Shown in pieces: positions 1 through 8,385 of a DNA stretch of 64,000 nt. The DNA comes from Proteiniclasticum sediminis (GTDB lineage: Bacteria > Bacillota > Clostridia > Clostridiales > Clostridiaceae): positions 62,001 through 126,000 of the forward strand of contig NZ_JAGSCS010000004.1 of the NCBI RefSeq assembly GCF_018128025.1, read 5' to 3'. The first letter of the stretch is position 1; each line of letters starts with the position of its first letter. The notes beneath the pieces are model-generated. The model did not search any database. It was given only the letters and a program-made list of their open reading frames with translations, and was not told the origin of the DNA. Both the position numbers and the translations under genes were made by a program.

Positions 1-345
1 GGCAGCCATGGAGAGGGAGCTGCCGTAGCTTCCGATGATGGCCACAACCTTGTCCTTGTCGATGAGCTTGGAAACGGCATTGGCGGCTTCCACCTTCTCA
101 GACTTGTTGTCCACGATGACCAGTTCCACCTTCTTGCCCAGCACTTCACTCATCTTTTCATTGGCCAGCTTGATGCCTTCCACGGTCATCTGGCCGCCAG
201 CGGCATTGGCACCCGTCAGGGGCTCAAAGACACCGATCTTGATGGTATCTCCACTGCCAGGGGTTGCCGCCTTATTTCCACAGGCGGAGAGGATTCCCAG
301 AGCCATGAGGGCGGTCAGGGTAAGGGCCAGCGCTTTCTTTTTCAT
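1..345 (-). CDS. ABC transporter substrate-binding lipoprotein, LivJ/LivK type (5' part only)
   Basis: The first 115 codons of a gene that runs off the left edge. The N-terminus (MKKKALALTL...) is a signal peptide ending in a lipobox LSAC, so the protein should be a lipoprotein on the outer face of the membrane. The mature part has IKIGVFEPLTGANA, GIKLANE and VAIIGSYGSS, typical of the type I binding-protein fold used for branched-chain amino acids and related ligands. The ATG at 345-343 follows an AGGAG about 8 bases upstream. The ligand cannot be told from this fragment. It lies on the same strand as the pdu operon, but a terminator separates them, so it is probably a separate transcript. 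Confidence 0.85.
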   Translation of the reverse strand, partial: MKKKALALTLTALMALGILSACGNKAATPGSGDTIKIGVFEPLTGANAAGGQMTVEGIKLANEKMSEVLGKKVELVIVDNKSEKVEAANAVSKLIDKDKVVAIIGSYGSSLSMAA

Positions 346-398
346 ACAATCACTCCTCGTCATTTATTAACAAATCATTGCTGATCTGTAAATTTATT

Positions 399-477
399 AC
401 AGTTTACGCCCACCGTGAGGTAAAGTCAATTGTATTTCATTGGCGTACATTATCTGACAACTTGAAACAGTTTACGC
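399..477. promoter_or_regulatory. Pair of 11-bp direct repeats upstream of the binding-protein gene
   Basis: ACAGTTTACGC occurs at 399-409 and again at 467-477, 68 bp apart, in the AT-rich gap before the lipoprotein gene. This is the natural place for a regulator to bind. The rest of the gap from 346 to 640 shows no convincing gene. Confidence 0.35.
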
Positions 478-640
478 TTTTTGGGGGAATTGACAGATTC
501 GTAAAAGGCTTCCAAGTGCCCACCGTTTCCATCATCAACCTGTAATTTGATTCCCAAATTAAATGGCAATTTCCCATTCCCCAGATTTCCCCCAAAATCC
601 GTCCCTCAGCAACAGGAAACGATTCCAAAAGGATGAAAAG

Positions 641-666
641 GGACCGGAAAAGTTCTTCTCCGGTCC
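641..666 (-). terminator. Terminator of the pdu operon
   Basis: An 8-bp perfect stem (GGACCGGA/TCCGGTCC) with a 10-base loop. On the minus strand it is followed by a T-rich run. It lies 24 bp past the pduT stop and closes the operon. Confidence 0.75.
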
Positions 667-689
667 AGACCTGTTAATGTTATCGCATT

Positions 690-1241
690 TTAGGTAAAGA
701 GCTTTCGCACCAGCTCCGGATGGGCATTGGAAATGGCCACGGCGCAGAGCACATCCCCCATGGGCACAAACTTCTCCTCCACGGCCGCCACGGCCCGCCG
801 CACGGCGGAAATCTCCCCGGAGAAGATGGTGAAGCCCTTGCCCCCTAGTCCTCGGGCAATGCGCACTTCAACGATCCGCACATTGGCCGCTTTTCGAGCG
901 ATGTCTGCGGTGATGATGGCATTTAGGGCCGACATGGTCTCAATGACCCCCACGTTTTCGATGCCGTCGATGTCCGCCGTCCCCGACAGGGCCGGGAGAA
1001 TATCCGGATGGACATTGGCAATCATCTGGGCTTCGATGCGGAACACCCCGCCCAGGGTTTTCCCCAGCTCCACGGCATTTTTTACCTGGGCCAGTTCTCC
1101 GGTGAACACCGTGACATACTTGCCCGGGCAGATGGCGTTGGAGAGGAGCAGCTCCACATGGGAGGACTTCATGACCTCATCGGTGACCTCGATGCCCTTG
1201 GCGATGCTTTTGAACTCCAGGAGTCCGATGGAATTCTTCAT
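690..1241 (-). CDS. pduT: Microcompartment shell protein PduT, tandem BMC domains
   Basis: A 183-residue shell protein with two BMC domains (about residues 3-85 and 95-180), the usual PduT length and layout. It forms a trimer that looks like a hexagonal tile. Cys38 lies in an ICPGK motif; in known PduT the matching cysteine holds a [4Fe-4S] cluster in the central pore, thought to pass electrons across the shell. The start codon overlaps the end of pduS by 4 bp, so the two are probably translationally coupled. This fits their roles, because PduS is the Fe-S flavoprotein that PduT is believed to serve. Last gene of the operon. Confidence 0.93.
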   Translation of the reverse strand: MKNSIGLLEFKSIAKGIEVTDEVMKSSHVELLLSNAICPGKYVTVFTGELAQVKNAVELGKTLGGVFRIEAQMIANVHPDILPALSGTADIDGIENVGVIETMSALNAIITADIARKAANVRIVEVRIARGLGGKGFTIFSGEISAVRRAVAAVEEKFVPMGDVLCAVAISNAHPELVRKLFT

Positions 1242-2572
1242 GACTTCTCCCCCTTCTTCGTGATGGTGATCTTATTGCCGTTGAGATGGACGATGCCGCT
1301 GATGCTGGCATGCATATTCACGGCCATCTTGTTTCCCCCCTGGCCGTAGATGAGCTGCCCTTTTGCAACCTCATCCCCGTCCTTCACCAAGGGCACCGAC
1401 GGTGCCCCAATGTGCTGCTTAGCGGCGATGTTTACCTCGGTGAACTCCCGCTCCACCTTCTCTAAAGGAGCCGGCACATCGTACTTATAGAGATCCAGCC
1501 GATACACCAGCTTTTTCACGGGGAAGCCCCGAAGATCCAGGAAGGGGTGGACGGTGAGGTCCTTTCGGCAGTTGGAGTTCTTCACCCCTGCCGCCGTCAG
1601 TTCCTTCTTTAAGTAGATATTTACTTTCCAGGGCTGCAGATTCATGATGCAGGCCTGCTCGCAGAGCCCGCATTCGCAGCAGAGGAAGGCTTCGTCCAGG
1701 GACGCCTGGGGATCCCCCAGGGAAGCGTAGCTGGCAATGCGCATGATCTTGCTGGGATGAAGCTTGTGCCCCAGAAGATACCGGGGACAGACATCGGTGC
1801 ACAGATCGCAGTGGCAGCAGGCGGTTTTCGTTTCCTTCAGCACCGTGGCGATATCCTTTTCCTTGCTCTGGATGAGGCCATGGTCCTTGGGCAAAACGAT
1901 GTAGCCCTTGGAGGTCTTCTTCACCGGGGTGTCGATGCTGTAGAGGATCTTCCCCATCATGGGGCCCCCGTCGATGACCTTAAACTCCGTCAGCTCCGTG
2001 CCTCCCGCCAGTTCCAGGGCTTCCCTGACGCTTATTCCCAGAGGAACCTTCACGGTCTTGGGCTGCCGGACATGGCCGGTGATGGTCATATACTTCTCCG
2101 TCACGGGAATCCCCCGGGAAGCCTGCTCGATATTCAGGAGCGTCTCCACATTGAGGACCACCACGCCCACCTGGAGGGGAATGCCCCCTTCGGGGACAAT
2201 GCGCCCCGTGACGTCATGGACAATGTACTGTTCATCCCCTGCGGGATAGATGTTCTTCAGAAGATGCAGCCGTAGCTTGGGATAATCGCCAATCCTTTTG
2301 GTCAGTTCGTCCAGGGCTTCGTGGTACTTGGCCTTTAGGGCCAGCACCCCTTCCTTGGCTCCTACGAGCTCCACCGCCAGATGAAGAGCGGCGAGGACTC
2401 GCGAAGCTTCCTCCTTCATCAGGATCTGGTCCACCCGAAGGAGCGGCTCACATTCGGCGCCGTTCACCAGGACGTACTCGGCCTGGGCGTCCAGCTTCAC
2501 ATGGGTGGGAAAACCGGCGCCGCCGGCGCCCACGATGCCAGCTTCGGTGATTTTTTGCAGCAAATCGTTCAA
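1238..2572 (-). CDS. pduS: Cobalamin reductase PduS (RnfC-like Fe-S flavoprotein)
   Basis: 444 residues. The N-terminal glycine-rich GAGGAGFPTHVK is the RnfC/PduS-type FMN/NADH-binding start. Two ferredoxin-like cysteine clusters are visible, at about residues 252-262 (CCHCDLCTDVCP) and 298-308 (CCECGLCEQAC), each able to hold a [4Fe-4S] centre. In the family this enzyme reduces cob(III)alamin and cob(II)alamin to cob(I)alamin, which PduO then adenosylates. It overlaps pduT by 4 bp and lies 19 bp after pduP. It should act in or at the shell of the compartment. Confidence 0.92.
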   Translation of the reverse strand: MNDLLQKITEAGIVGAGGAGFPTHVKLDAQAEYVLVNGAECEPLLRVDQILMKEEASRVLAALHLAVELVGAKEGVLALKAKYHEALDELTKRIGDYPKLRLHLLKNIYPAGDEQYIVHDVTGRIVPEGGIPLQVGVVVLNVETLLNIEQASRGIPVTEKYMTITGHVRQPKTVKVPLGISVREALELAGGTELTEFKVIDGGPMMGKILYSIDTPVKKTSKGYIVLPKDHGLIQSKEKDIATVLKETKTACCHCDLCTDVCPRYLLGHKLHPSKIMRIASYASLGDPQASLDEAFLCCECGLCEQACIMNLQPWKVNIYLKKELTAAGVKNSNCRKDLTVHPFLDLRGFPVKKLVYRLDLYKYDVPAPLEKVEREFTEVNIAAKQHIGAPSVPLVKDGDEVAKGQLIYGQGGNKMAVNMHASISGIVHLNGNKITITKKGEKS

Positions 2573-2591
2573 GATTCCACCTCCTCATGCC

Positions 2592-3998
2592 TTACCGGAT
2601 GTTAAAGCCTCCGATGAGCGCGCAGCGACGCTTTCGGGTAAAGGTGCTGGCCGAGGTCAGCCCTTCGCCCGTGGGTCCGGCGATGGTGAAGGTAGTATAC
2701 CCTTCTCCGCCGACGCCGATGCCCGCATAGGATGGTCCATTTTTCACAAAAATCGTGGTCTGGATCCGATGGCCCATTTCCGTCAGCACATCAATGTCCT
2801 TGCTGTGGCAAATGGCCGTATGGCGGAAGCCATGCTCCACCTGGACTGCCAGATCAATGGCCTCCCAGGCATCCTTCACCCGGACCAGGGGCAGCACAGG
2901 CATCATGAGCTCCTCCACCACAAAGGGATGATCCTTCTCCACTTCCATGATGATAAGTCGGATGGAATCATCCACCTCGATGCCGATGGCTTTCAAAATC
3001 ACCTTCGCATCTTTGCCGATGAAGTCCTTGTTGGGCTTCCACTTCTCTGGTACCAGAAGATTCGTAAGTTTATTGATGGTATTTCGATCCTTGATTTCAT
3101 AGGCCCCATGCTTCTTCATGTTGAAGACCAGATAATCAAAGACCGCATCCACGATGATGCCTTCCTTCTCGGCGATGCAGGGCAGATTGTTGTCAAAGCT
3201 GGAACCGTCCACAATATCCTTGGCGGCCTTCTCGATGTTGGCCGTCTGATCCACCACCACCGGGGGATTGCCCGCACCGGCTCCGATGGCCTTTTTGCCC
3301 GAGGAGAGTACGGCCTTGACCAGCCCTGGTCCGCCCGTGGCACAAAGAATGCTGATCTTCTTGTGCTTCATAATCTGTTCCGATTTCGCCATGGTGGGTT
3401 CATCGATGGTCACCACCAAATTTTTCGGTCCCCCGGCCATGCGGATGGCTTCATTGATGAGCTCCACCGCCCGATTGGTGGCCTTGTAGGCTCCGGGATG
3501 GGGCGAGAACACCACGCTGTTGCCGGCGGCTACCATACCGATGGTATTGCAGATCACCGTCTCCGTGGGATTGGTGGAGGGGGTGATGGCGCCAATGACG
3601 CCAAAGGGCGACAGCTCCAGAAGGGTCAGCCCGTCGTCGCCGGTGAAGACTCCTGCCCGCAGGTCCTCCGTGGAGGGGGTCTTCTCAATGGCCAGGCGGT
3701 TCTTCACGATCTTGTCCGCCACGCGGCCCATGCCTGTTTCCTCCACCACCATGCGGGACAGCTCCTCCACATAGAGGAGAAGATGACTCTTGATGGTGTC
3801 CGTGATGCGCTTGCGGTCGGAAAGGGTCATCTCAAAAAGCTCCTTCTGGGCTTTCCAGGCGGCCTCCACCGCCTCATCGGGATCCTTGAAGATCCCCTTG
3901 TCCTTGGCCTTGTCCTCCTCATCGGCGGGTAGCTGGCTCTGCAGCTTCTCGCAGACTTCCCGCACCAGGCGGGTGAGATCCATATCCTGTATACTCAT
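2592..3998 (-). CDS. pduP: CoA-acylating propionaldehyde dehydrogenase PduP
   Basis: 468 residues, the normal PduP length. It converts propionaldehyde, CoA and NAD+ to propionyl-CoA and NADH inside the compartment. The catalytic cysteine is Cys274 in NNLPCIAEK. The first 20 or so residues (MSIQDMDLTRLVREVCEKL) form an amphipathic helix like the encapsulation peptide that directs PduP into the shell, followed by a charged linker. It lies 9 bp after pduO. The NADH it makes must be balanced by an alcohol dehydrogenase, here the PduQ-like gene at 17347. Confidence 0.95.
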   Translation of the reverse strand: MSIQDMDLTRLVREVCEKLQSQLPADEEDKAKDKGIFKDPDEAVEAAWKAQKELFEMTLSDRKRITDTIKSHLLLYVEELSRMVVEETGMGRVADKIVKNRLAIEKTPSTEDLRAGVFTGDDGLTLLELSPFGVIGAITPSTNPTETVICNTIGMVAAGNSVVFSPHPGAYKATNRAVELINEAIRMAGGPKNLVVTIDEPTMAKSEQIMKHKKISILCATGGPGLVKAVLSSGKKAIGAGAGNPPVVVDQTANIEKAAKDIVDGSSFDNNLPCIAEKEGIIVDAVFDYLVFNMKKHGAYEIKDRNTINKLTNLLVPEKWKPNKDFIGKDAKVILKAIGIEVDDSIRLIIMEVEKDHPFVVEELMMPVLPLVRVKDAWEAIDLAVQVEHGFRHTAICHSKDIDVLTEMGHRIQTTIFVKNGPSYAGIGVGGEGYTTFTIAGPTGEGLTSASTFTRKRRCALIGGFNIR

Positions 3999-4007
3999 GA
4001 TTCCACC

Positions 4008-4952
4008 TCAATCTTTCATGCTGGTCAGGCCTGCCAGGCAGACCGCCTTGTCTTCTTCCACGGTGCCGCCGCTGACGCCCAATGCCCCCAGAAGCCTGCC
4101 CTTGCTGTAGATGGGCATGCCTCCGGCAAAGGTCACCACATGGCCTCCATGGGTCTGTTCCAGGCCGTAGAGGGAAGCTCCGGGAAGGGTTTCCTTCCCC
4201 AGGTTCTCCGTCGCCGTTTGAAAATATACCGCCGTCAGCGCCTTGTCCCGGGAAATGGCGACGCTGCCCTTGATGGCCCCGTCCATGCGCTTCATGGCCT
4301 TCAGGCAGCCTCCGTCGTCCACCACCGAGAGGACCATGGGGATGCCCAGTTCCTTGGCTTTCTTTTCCGCTTTTCGTAGAATTTCCTCCGCTAACGTGTC
4401 AGACAGGGCTTCGGCGGAAAAGCTCTCCATATCCTTCTTTGTCCCTTCATCCTCATAGCGGCTCATGGCGTAGAGGGTATCCGACAAACGGTTCATGTAC
4501 TGGAGAATATCCTCGCTGACTTCCTCCTCTTCCCCAAGGGTGAGGATCTCCCGTTCGGCAAACCGCACCTGGGTGCGGGCGCCATGGAGAAAGGCGGACC
4601 CTTTGGTCATGCCGGGGATGACGAACCAGGTCTTCTCCGGGAGACTTTTCGTAATTTCATCGATGACCCCTTCCAGAAAGGCGATGTCCGCTTTTCCGAT
4701 GCGGATCTTGAGCTTCCTTCGGCCTTCCTCATCGGAGGCCAGCTCCCCGCCCAGGACAAAGAGCTTGTCCTGGATGACCCGGATCACCTTGATGAGGATT
4801 TCCGTTTCCATGAAGTTTGCCGCCACGCCTAAGGCTGCATTGGCCTGATCCACAGCGCCGTAGGCGCTGACCCGGAGGGAGGCCTTCTTCACCCGGCTTC
4901 CGCCAAAGAGGCCCGTTTCGCCCTTATCCCCGGTTTTGGTGTAGATCTTCAT
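4008..4952 (-). CDS. pduO: ATP:cob(I)alamin adenosyltransferase PduO with C-terminal GlcG/HbpS-type domain
   Basis: 314 residues in two domains. Residues 1 to about 170 are a PduO-type adenosyltransferase, with the N-terminal YTKTGDKGETGLFGG nucleotide-binding motif and a late FAEREI...YMNRLSD helix. Residues from about 175 on are a GlcG/HbpS (DUF336) domain, with LSVVDDGG and GGMPIYSKGRLLGALGVSGG; in other PduO proteins this domain binds haem or cobalamin. The enzyme makes adenosylcobalamin, the cofactor of PduCDE. It lies between pduN and pduP with short gaps. Confidence 0.93.
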   Translation of the reverse strand: MKIYTKTGDKGETGLFGGSRVKKASLRVSAYGAVDQANAALGVAANFMETEILIKVIRVIQDKLFVLGGELASDEEGRRKLKIRIGKADIAFLEGVIDEITKSLPEKTWFVIPGMTKGSAFLHGARTQVRFAEREILTLGEEEEVSEDILQYMNRLSDTLYAMSRYEDEGTKKDMESFSAEALSDTLAEEILRKAEKKAKELGIPMVLSVVDDGGCLKAMKRMDGAIKGSVAISRDKALTAVYFQTATENLGKETLPGASLYGLEQTHGGHVVTFAGGMPIYSKGRLLGALGVSGGTVEEDKAVCLAGLTSMKD

Positions 4953-4968
4953 CCTGTCCCCTCCTTCC

Positions 4969-5232
4969 TCAGTAGAGCTCCACCGTATCGATGATGGCCA
5001 CTATGGCCGCATCCACCGGGGTGCCTTCGGCAAAAATCGTCCGGGCGGACCCGCCCGTGGCGATGATCACCCGGTCCCGGAACCCCGCCCCCACCGTATC
5101 CACGGCGATGAGGGGATTGCCATAGGGGGTGAAGGTGGGATCCATGGGCTGCACAATGAGGAGCTTGGTCCCCACCAGCTTCTGGTCCTTGGTGGTGGCT
5201 ACGACATTTCCTTTGACTTCCGCTAAATACAT
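4969..5232 (-). CDS. pduN: Pentameric shell vertex protein PduN (EutN/CcmL family)
   Basis: An 87-residue EutN/CcmL protein that closes the vertices of the polyhedral shell. Recognisable parts are the N-terminal YLAEVKGNVVATTK, a central LLIVQP, GAGFRDRVIIATGGSAR and the C-terminal AAIVAIIDTVE. The ATG at 5232 is chosen because AGGTGATGAG precedes it. An in-frame ATG at 5253 would add seven residues but has no ribosome site and lies directly against the pduM stop codon. Confidence 0.93.
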   Translation of the reverse strand: MYLAEVKGNVVATTKDQKLVGTKLLIVQPMDPTFTPYGNPLIAVDTVGAGFRDRVIIATGGSARTIFAEGTPVDAAIVAIIDTVELY

Positions 5233-5253
5233 CTCATCACCTGTTCCCTTCAT

Positions 5254-5952
5254 TCACGTTGAATCCCGAAGGATCTTCACACCTTTTTGCCGAAGATAAT
5301 CCTCCGCCTCCGGGGTGAGCCGGAGATTTTTCGGAAGCACCTGTTCCCCTTCCCAGTTCATGATCTGGGCTTTGGTTAGGTAGCCCCCAAGGGGTACCGC
5401 AGTTTTCACGGGTACTGTCTTCGAGGGCTCTCCTGCTCCAGCCTTGGGGGGATTCAGAACCCGAAGACCCCAGGTGTGGAGAAGATCAAGGGTTTCCTTC
5501 ATCTTCTTCATGAGGGGAGGATTCTTTCCCCGCAAAAAGTCGCCGCAGAGGGCGTAGGCGGGTTTTCCCAAAAAGAGCGCCGTGAAGAGGATTCCCCCTG
5601 CCGTGTCTTTTGGCCGAAGCTCCTTCAGCTCCAGCATCTCCAGAAAACGAAGCTCCGACACGAGGATGGCATCGTCTTCCTCCAAAAATTCCTCATAGGC
5701 CGCAAAGCGAAGGATTCCGCCGGGAATCACCGGGATTCCCAAAAACATGGGCTTCGCCAGGGCTCCCCCCTCCCGGGTGAGCAGATTCAGGATCCGAAAG
5801 GTCACCCCTTCCGCCTGAAGCAGGGCCATCATGGCCTCCAAAACCCTCCAGTTGGTGCCGTCCTTGAGAATAAGCAGCACTTGTCTTCGCCGCATCCTGG
5901 CCTCATAGCGGCGAAGGACTTCTTCCACGATTTGCTCAAAATGGATGTCCAT
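5254..5952 (-). CDS. pduM: PduM-like microcompartment assembly protein
   Basis: About 232 residues, longer than enteric PduM (about 163). The N-terminal helix (HFEQIVEEVLRRYEARM) resembles the start of PduM and of cargo-targeting peptides. The C-terminal region (YLTKAQIMNWEGEQVLPKNLRLTPEAE then DYLRQKGVKIL) is a pattern often seen at the ends of compartment accessory proteins. PduM in Salmonella is a structural component needed for proper shell assembly. Position (between eutJ and pduN) supports the call, sequence only moderately. The second ATG (5952) is preferred: GGAGG lies 6 bp upstream and the junction with eutJ is TGATG. Confidence 0.55.
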   Translation of the reverse strand: MDIHFEQIVEEVLRRYEARMRRRQVLLILKDGTNWRVLEAMMALLQAEGVTFRILNLLTREGGALAKPMFLGIPVIPGGILRFAAYEEFLEEDDAILVSELRFLEMLELKELRPKDTAGGILFTALFLGKPAYALCGDFLRGKNPPLMKKMKETLDLLHTWGLRVLNPPKAGAGEPSKTVPVKTAVPLGGYLTKAQIMNWEGEQVLPKNLRLTPEAEDYLRQKGVKILRDST

Positions 5953-6782
5953 CATCCGCCTCCCTTCCGTGCACAGAGGGCGATGCCCATGGGGGTCACC
6001 AGCATGGGATTATAGGGTTTCAGCGTCCTGATCCCCAGGGCGGCGGCAAAGTATTCCTCAAAGCCCGGCAGCGCCGAGCCTCCTCCCACTAGATATACCG
6101 CCTCCACAGCCCGTTCCCCCAAAAAGGTCTTCACGATGCGGGCCATTTTGTCGATGACGGGCAGCACCACATGGTAGATTTCCCCCTGGCGCTCCAAAGA
6201 GCATTTCAGGGCTTCTGCCTCCTCATAGGGGATGCCATAGCTTCCCGAAATCACGAGATTCATATGGTGGCCTCCTGTGGCTTCATCGTAAGTGTCCAGG
6301 ACCTCTTCATCTTTTAGGATGGAGATGCCTGTGGTTCCTCCGCCGATGTCCACCACGGCGCCTTCAGTGACTTCCAGCACCTGGGCTGCTGCCGTGGGCT
6401 CATCCACAATGTTCACCACAGTAAATCCCGCAGCCTCCAAAACATTCCTCACGATCTTCGCCGAACCTTCCGAGACCCCTGGCGGAATGGCTCCCGCCCC
6501 CTTCACCAGGGGACGTCCCAGGAGCTGTTCCAGCTCCCGTTTCATCCGGCGCACCGTGTCCACGGCGCCCACAAAGTCCACCACGATGCCATCCCGCACG
6601 GCGGTGCCCCGTTGAAAGGCACCGGTGACGAGATTTCCCGCCTCATCCACCACACAGAGGACGATGGAGGCTGTGCCCAGATCCACCCCGGTATAGAGCT
6701 CCCCCGAAGGGATCACCGGGTTAACTTTTCCAATGAGGCCCTCAAAGGCCAAGATCCTCTCATTGACTTTCTCCATGTCCAT
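5952..6782 (-). CDS. eutJ: EutJ-type actin/Hsp70-fold ATPase, putative microcompartment chaperone
   Basis: 276 residues with the actin/Hsp70 ATPase signatures in order: GVDLGTASIVLCVVDE (phosphate 1), VNIVDEPTAAA, AVVDIGGGTTGIS (phosphate 2) and YLVGGGSALPG (adenosine). This matches EutJ of ethanolamine operons. EutJ has no firmly established role; a chaperone or reactivation role is inferred from the fold. It does not replace the reactivase PduG/PduH, which is also present. Enteric pdu operons lack it, so this is a mixed pdu/eut-type accessory set. It lies 11 bp after pduL. Confidence 0.85.
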   Translation of the reverse strand: MDMEKVNERILAFEGLIGKVNPVIPSGELYTGVDLGTASIVLCVVDEAGNLVTGAFQRGTAVRDGIVVDFVGAVDTVRRMKRELEQLLGRPLVKGAGAIPPGVSEGSAKIVRNVLEAAGFTVVNIVDEPTAAAQVLEVTEGAVVDIGGGTTGISILKDEEVLDTYDEATGGHHMNLVISGSYGIPYEEAEALKCSLERQGEIYHVVLPVIDKMARIVKTFLGERAVEAVYLVGGGSALPGFEEYFAAALGIRTLKPYNPMLVTPMGIALCARKGGG

Positions 6783-6793
6783 GGGCCCACTCC

Positions 6794-7423
6794 TTAATGC
6801 TTGATCACTTTCAAAAGATCACCAGACCGGATGTTGCCGGCATTGGCCTCATCCAGATCCAGATGCATTTCTAACGCATACTTGTCCGAAACCCGAAGGA
6901 GAACGTCTTTAAAAGTCAGTCCCCGGGATCCTTCCTTTTCCACATCCACCAGATCACCGTTTTTCAGGCCATACTTCTCTGCCACCTCCGGTGGCATATG
7001 GATGTGCCGGTGTGCCGCAATGGCCCCCACGGGAAGCGTAACTTCGCCTTTGGGCCCCACCAGGGTCACACTGCCGGAATTCTCGATTTTCCCCGATTCC
7101 CGAATGGGAATCGCCACCCCCAGGGTGAAGCCGTCCGACAGGGACAGCTCCACTTGGGTGGCCTTTCGCAGGGGACCGAGGATCCGGACTTTCTTAAAGC
7201 TGCCCTTGGGGGTTTTAACCTCCAGAGTCTCCTCGGCGGCAAACTCCCCGGGTTGCTTCAGGTCCTTCATCTTTTTCAGTTCATAGCCCTTGCCGTAGAG
7301 GATGTCGAGATCCTCCCGGGTCACGTGGATATGCCGGTTTGACACACCCACGGGGACATAGAGGGCGTCTAGATATTTTTTCACGACTTCCTGAATCAGC
7401 TGTCTCAGTTCCGCCTGTTCCAT
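6794..7423 (-). CDS. pduL: Phosphate propanoyltransferase PduL
   Basis: 209 residues, the PduL length. It converts propionyl-CoA and phosphate to propionyl-phosphate and free CoA, recycling CoA inside the compartment. The two PduL zinc/His motifs are present: VGVSNRHIHVT near residue 26 and AAHRHIHM near residue 140. The N-terminal helix (QAELRQLIQEVVKKYLDAL) resembles an encapsulation peptide. No propionate kinase (PduW) is in the window, so the last ATP-forming step must be encoded elsewhere. Confidence 0.95.
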   Translation of the reverse strand: MEQAELRQLIQEVVKKYLDALYVPVGVSNRHIHVTREDLDILYGKGYELKKMKDLKQPGEFAAEETLEVKTPKGSFKKVRILGPLRKATQVELSLSDGFTLGVAIPIRESGKIENSGSVTLVGPKGEVTLPVGAIAAHRHIHMPPEVAEKYGLKNGDLVDVEKEGSRGLTFKDVLLRVSDKYALEMHLDLDEANAGNIRSGDLLKVIKH

Positions 7424-7435
7424 GATCGTCTACCG

Positions 7436-7708
7436 CTAAAACTTCGGCAGGAAGATCTCGATGTCCGGATGGGGACGGGGAATGACATGGACGGAGACCA
7501 CTTCGCCCACGGCTCTTGCAGCCGCAGCGCCGGCATCCACAGCCGCTTTCACGGCTCCCACATCGCCCCGGACCATGACGGTGACCAGTCCGGATCCGAT
7601 TTTCTCGTAGCCGGCCAGTTCCACGTTGGCGGATTTCGTCATGGCATCGGCAGCCTCAATGGCGCCTACCAGTCCCTTGGTCTCAATTAAGCCCAATGCG
7701 TTGTTCAT
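7436..7708 (-). CDS. pduJ: Hexameric shell protein PduJ (BMC-H)
   Basis: 90 residues from ATG 7708, starting [12 protein letters not shown] like enteric PduJ. The motifs [23 protein letters not shown] and VIPRPH are the BMC-H hallmark. This is one of the main hexagonal facet tiles. A GTG nine bases upstream is in frame, but the GGAG ribosome site is correctly spaced for the ATG. It is nearly the same as pduA at 14213. Confidence 0.93.
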   Translation of the reverse strand: MNNALGLIETKGLVGAIEAADAMTKSANVELAGYEKIGSGLVTVMVRGDVGAVKAAVDAGAAAARAVGEVVSVHVIPRPHPDIEIFLPKF

Positions 7709-7713
7709 CTTCT

Positions 7714-8385
7714 TCACTCCTTCTCCTTATGGTGTATGCAGCGATTCCGGGGTTCCCCCTTCTTCCTCGGGCAGGTGGGATCCTGACAGAGGTTGCAGGT
7801 GGGTGTCCCCTTCTTCAAAGGGGTCTTTCGGGGTCGAGGCACTTCCATGGCGATCTTCACCAGCTCTCCGTTATCTACTGTCTCCGGTCCCGGCTCCGCC
7901 GGTTCCAGAAGATCTTCGGAGAAAGAGCTGTCCTCGAAAGGCTCCGCCTCTTCTTCCTTCGGCTCCTCCACAGGTTCCGTTTCCACCGTTTCTTCGGTGA
8001 AAGGCTGGGGTTCCACCGGGAGAGGTTCCTCCGAAGGGGTTTCCTCCACGGTTTCTGCCTCAGGCAGCGCCTCTTCCCGGGAGGGGTTCTTCTTCAGGGG
8101 CAGCTGATCCTCGGCCTTTTCCAAGAGCGTTTCCAGTCCCTGGGAAGGACGGGGAATCACCGTATGGGACCGGACCTTACCCTGGAGGGACCGCTCTGCC
8201 AAAATGGCGCTGACGGCCGCTTTCACGGCACTGACCTCCCCCGTGAGCTTGATGGTGTGCCATCCGCCACCCTTGGCGGCTTCCAGACCCTCCAGCTCCA
8301 CGTTGGCGGCCTTGAGGGCGGTGTCCACCGCCACCACGGCGCTGGCCAGGCCCATCATTTCAATAAAACCGTATGCCTTTTTCAT
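7714..8385 (-). CDS. pduK: Shell protein PduK, BMC-H domain with acidic linker and cysteine-rich tail
   Basis: 223 residues: a BMC-H domain (about 1-85), an acidic proline/glutamate-rich linker (about 90-185, e.g. [17 protein letters not shown]), then a C-terminal cysteine motif C-x2-C-x4-C-x10-C followed by HH (about 198-220). Enteric PduK has the same plan with a shorter linker, and its tail is thought to bind a metal or Fe-S cluster. Its start overlaps the end of pduH by 4 bp. Here pduK precedes pduJ, the reverse of the enteric order. Confidence 0.88.
   Translation of the reverse strand: MKKAYGFIEMMGLASAVVAVDTALKAANVELEGLEAAKGGGWHTIKLTGEVSAVKAAVSAILAERSLQGKVRSHTVIPRPSQGLETLLEKAEDQLPLKKNPSREEALPEAETVEETPSEEPLPVEPQPFTEETVETEPVEEPKEEEAEPFEDSSFSEDLLEPAEPGPETVDNGELVKIAMEVPRPRKTPLKKGTPTCNLCQDPTCPRKKGEPRNRCIHHKEKE

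Noticed and set aside
437-628. Open frame of 63 codons on the minus strand
   Set aside because: No ribosome site, no recognisable protein, and it lies in the AT-rich regulatory gap between the pdu terminator and the lipoprotein gene.
2505-3932. Long plus-strand open frame of 475 codons opposite pduP
   Set aside because: Its product is rich in His, Gly and Arg with no family pattern. It is the mirror of a strongly conserved pduP; such antisense frames are usual in GC-rich coding DNA.
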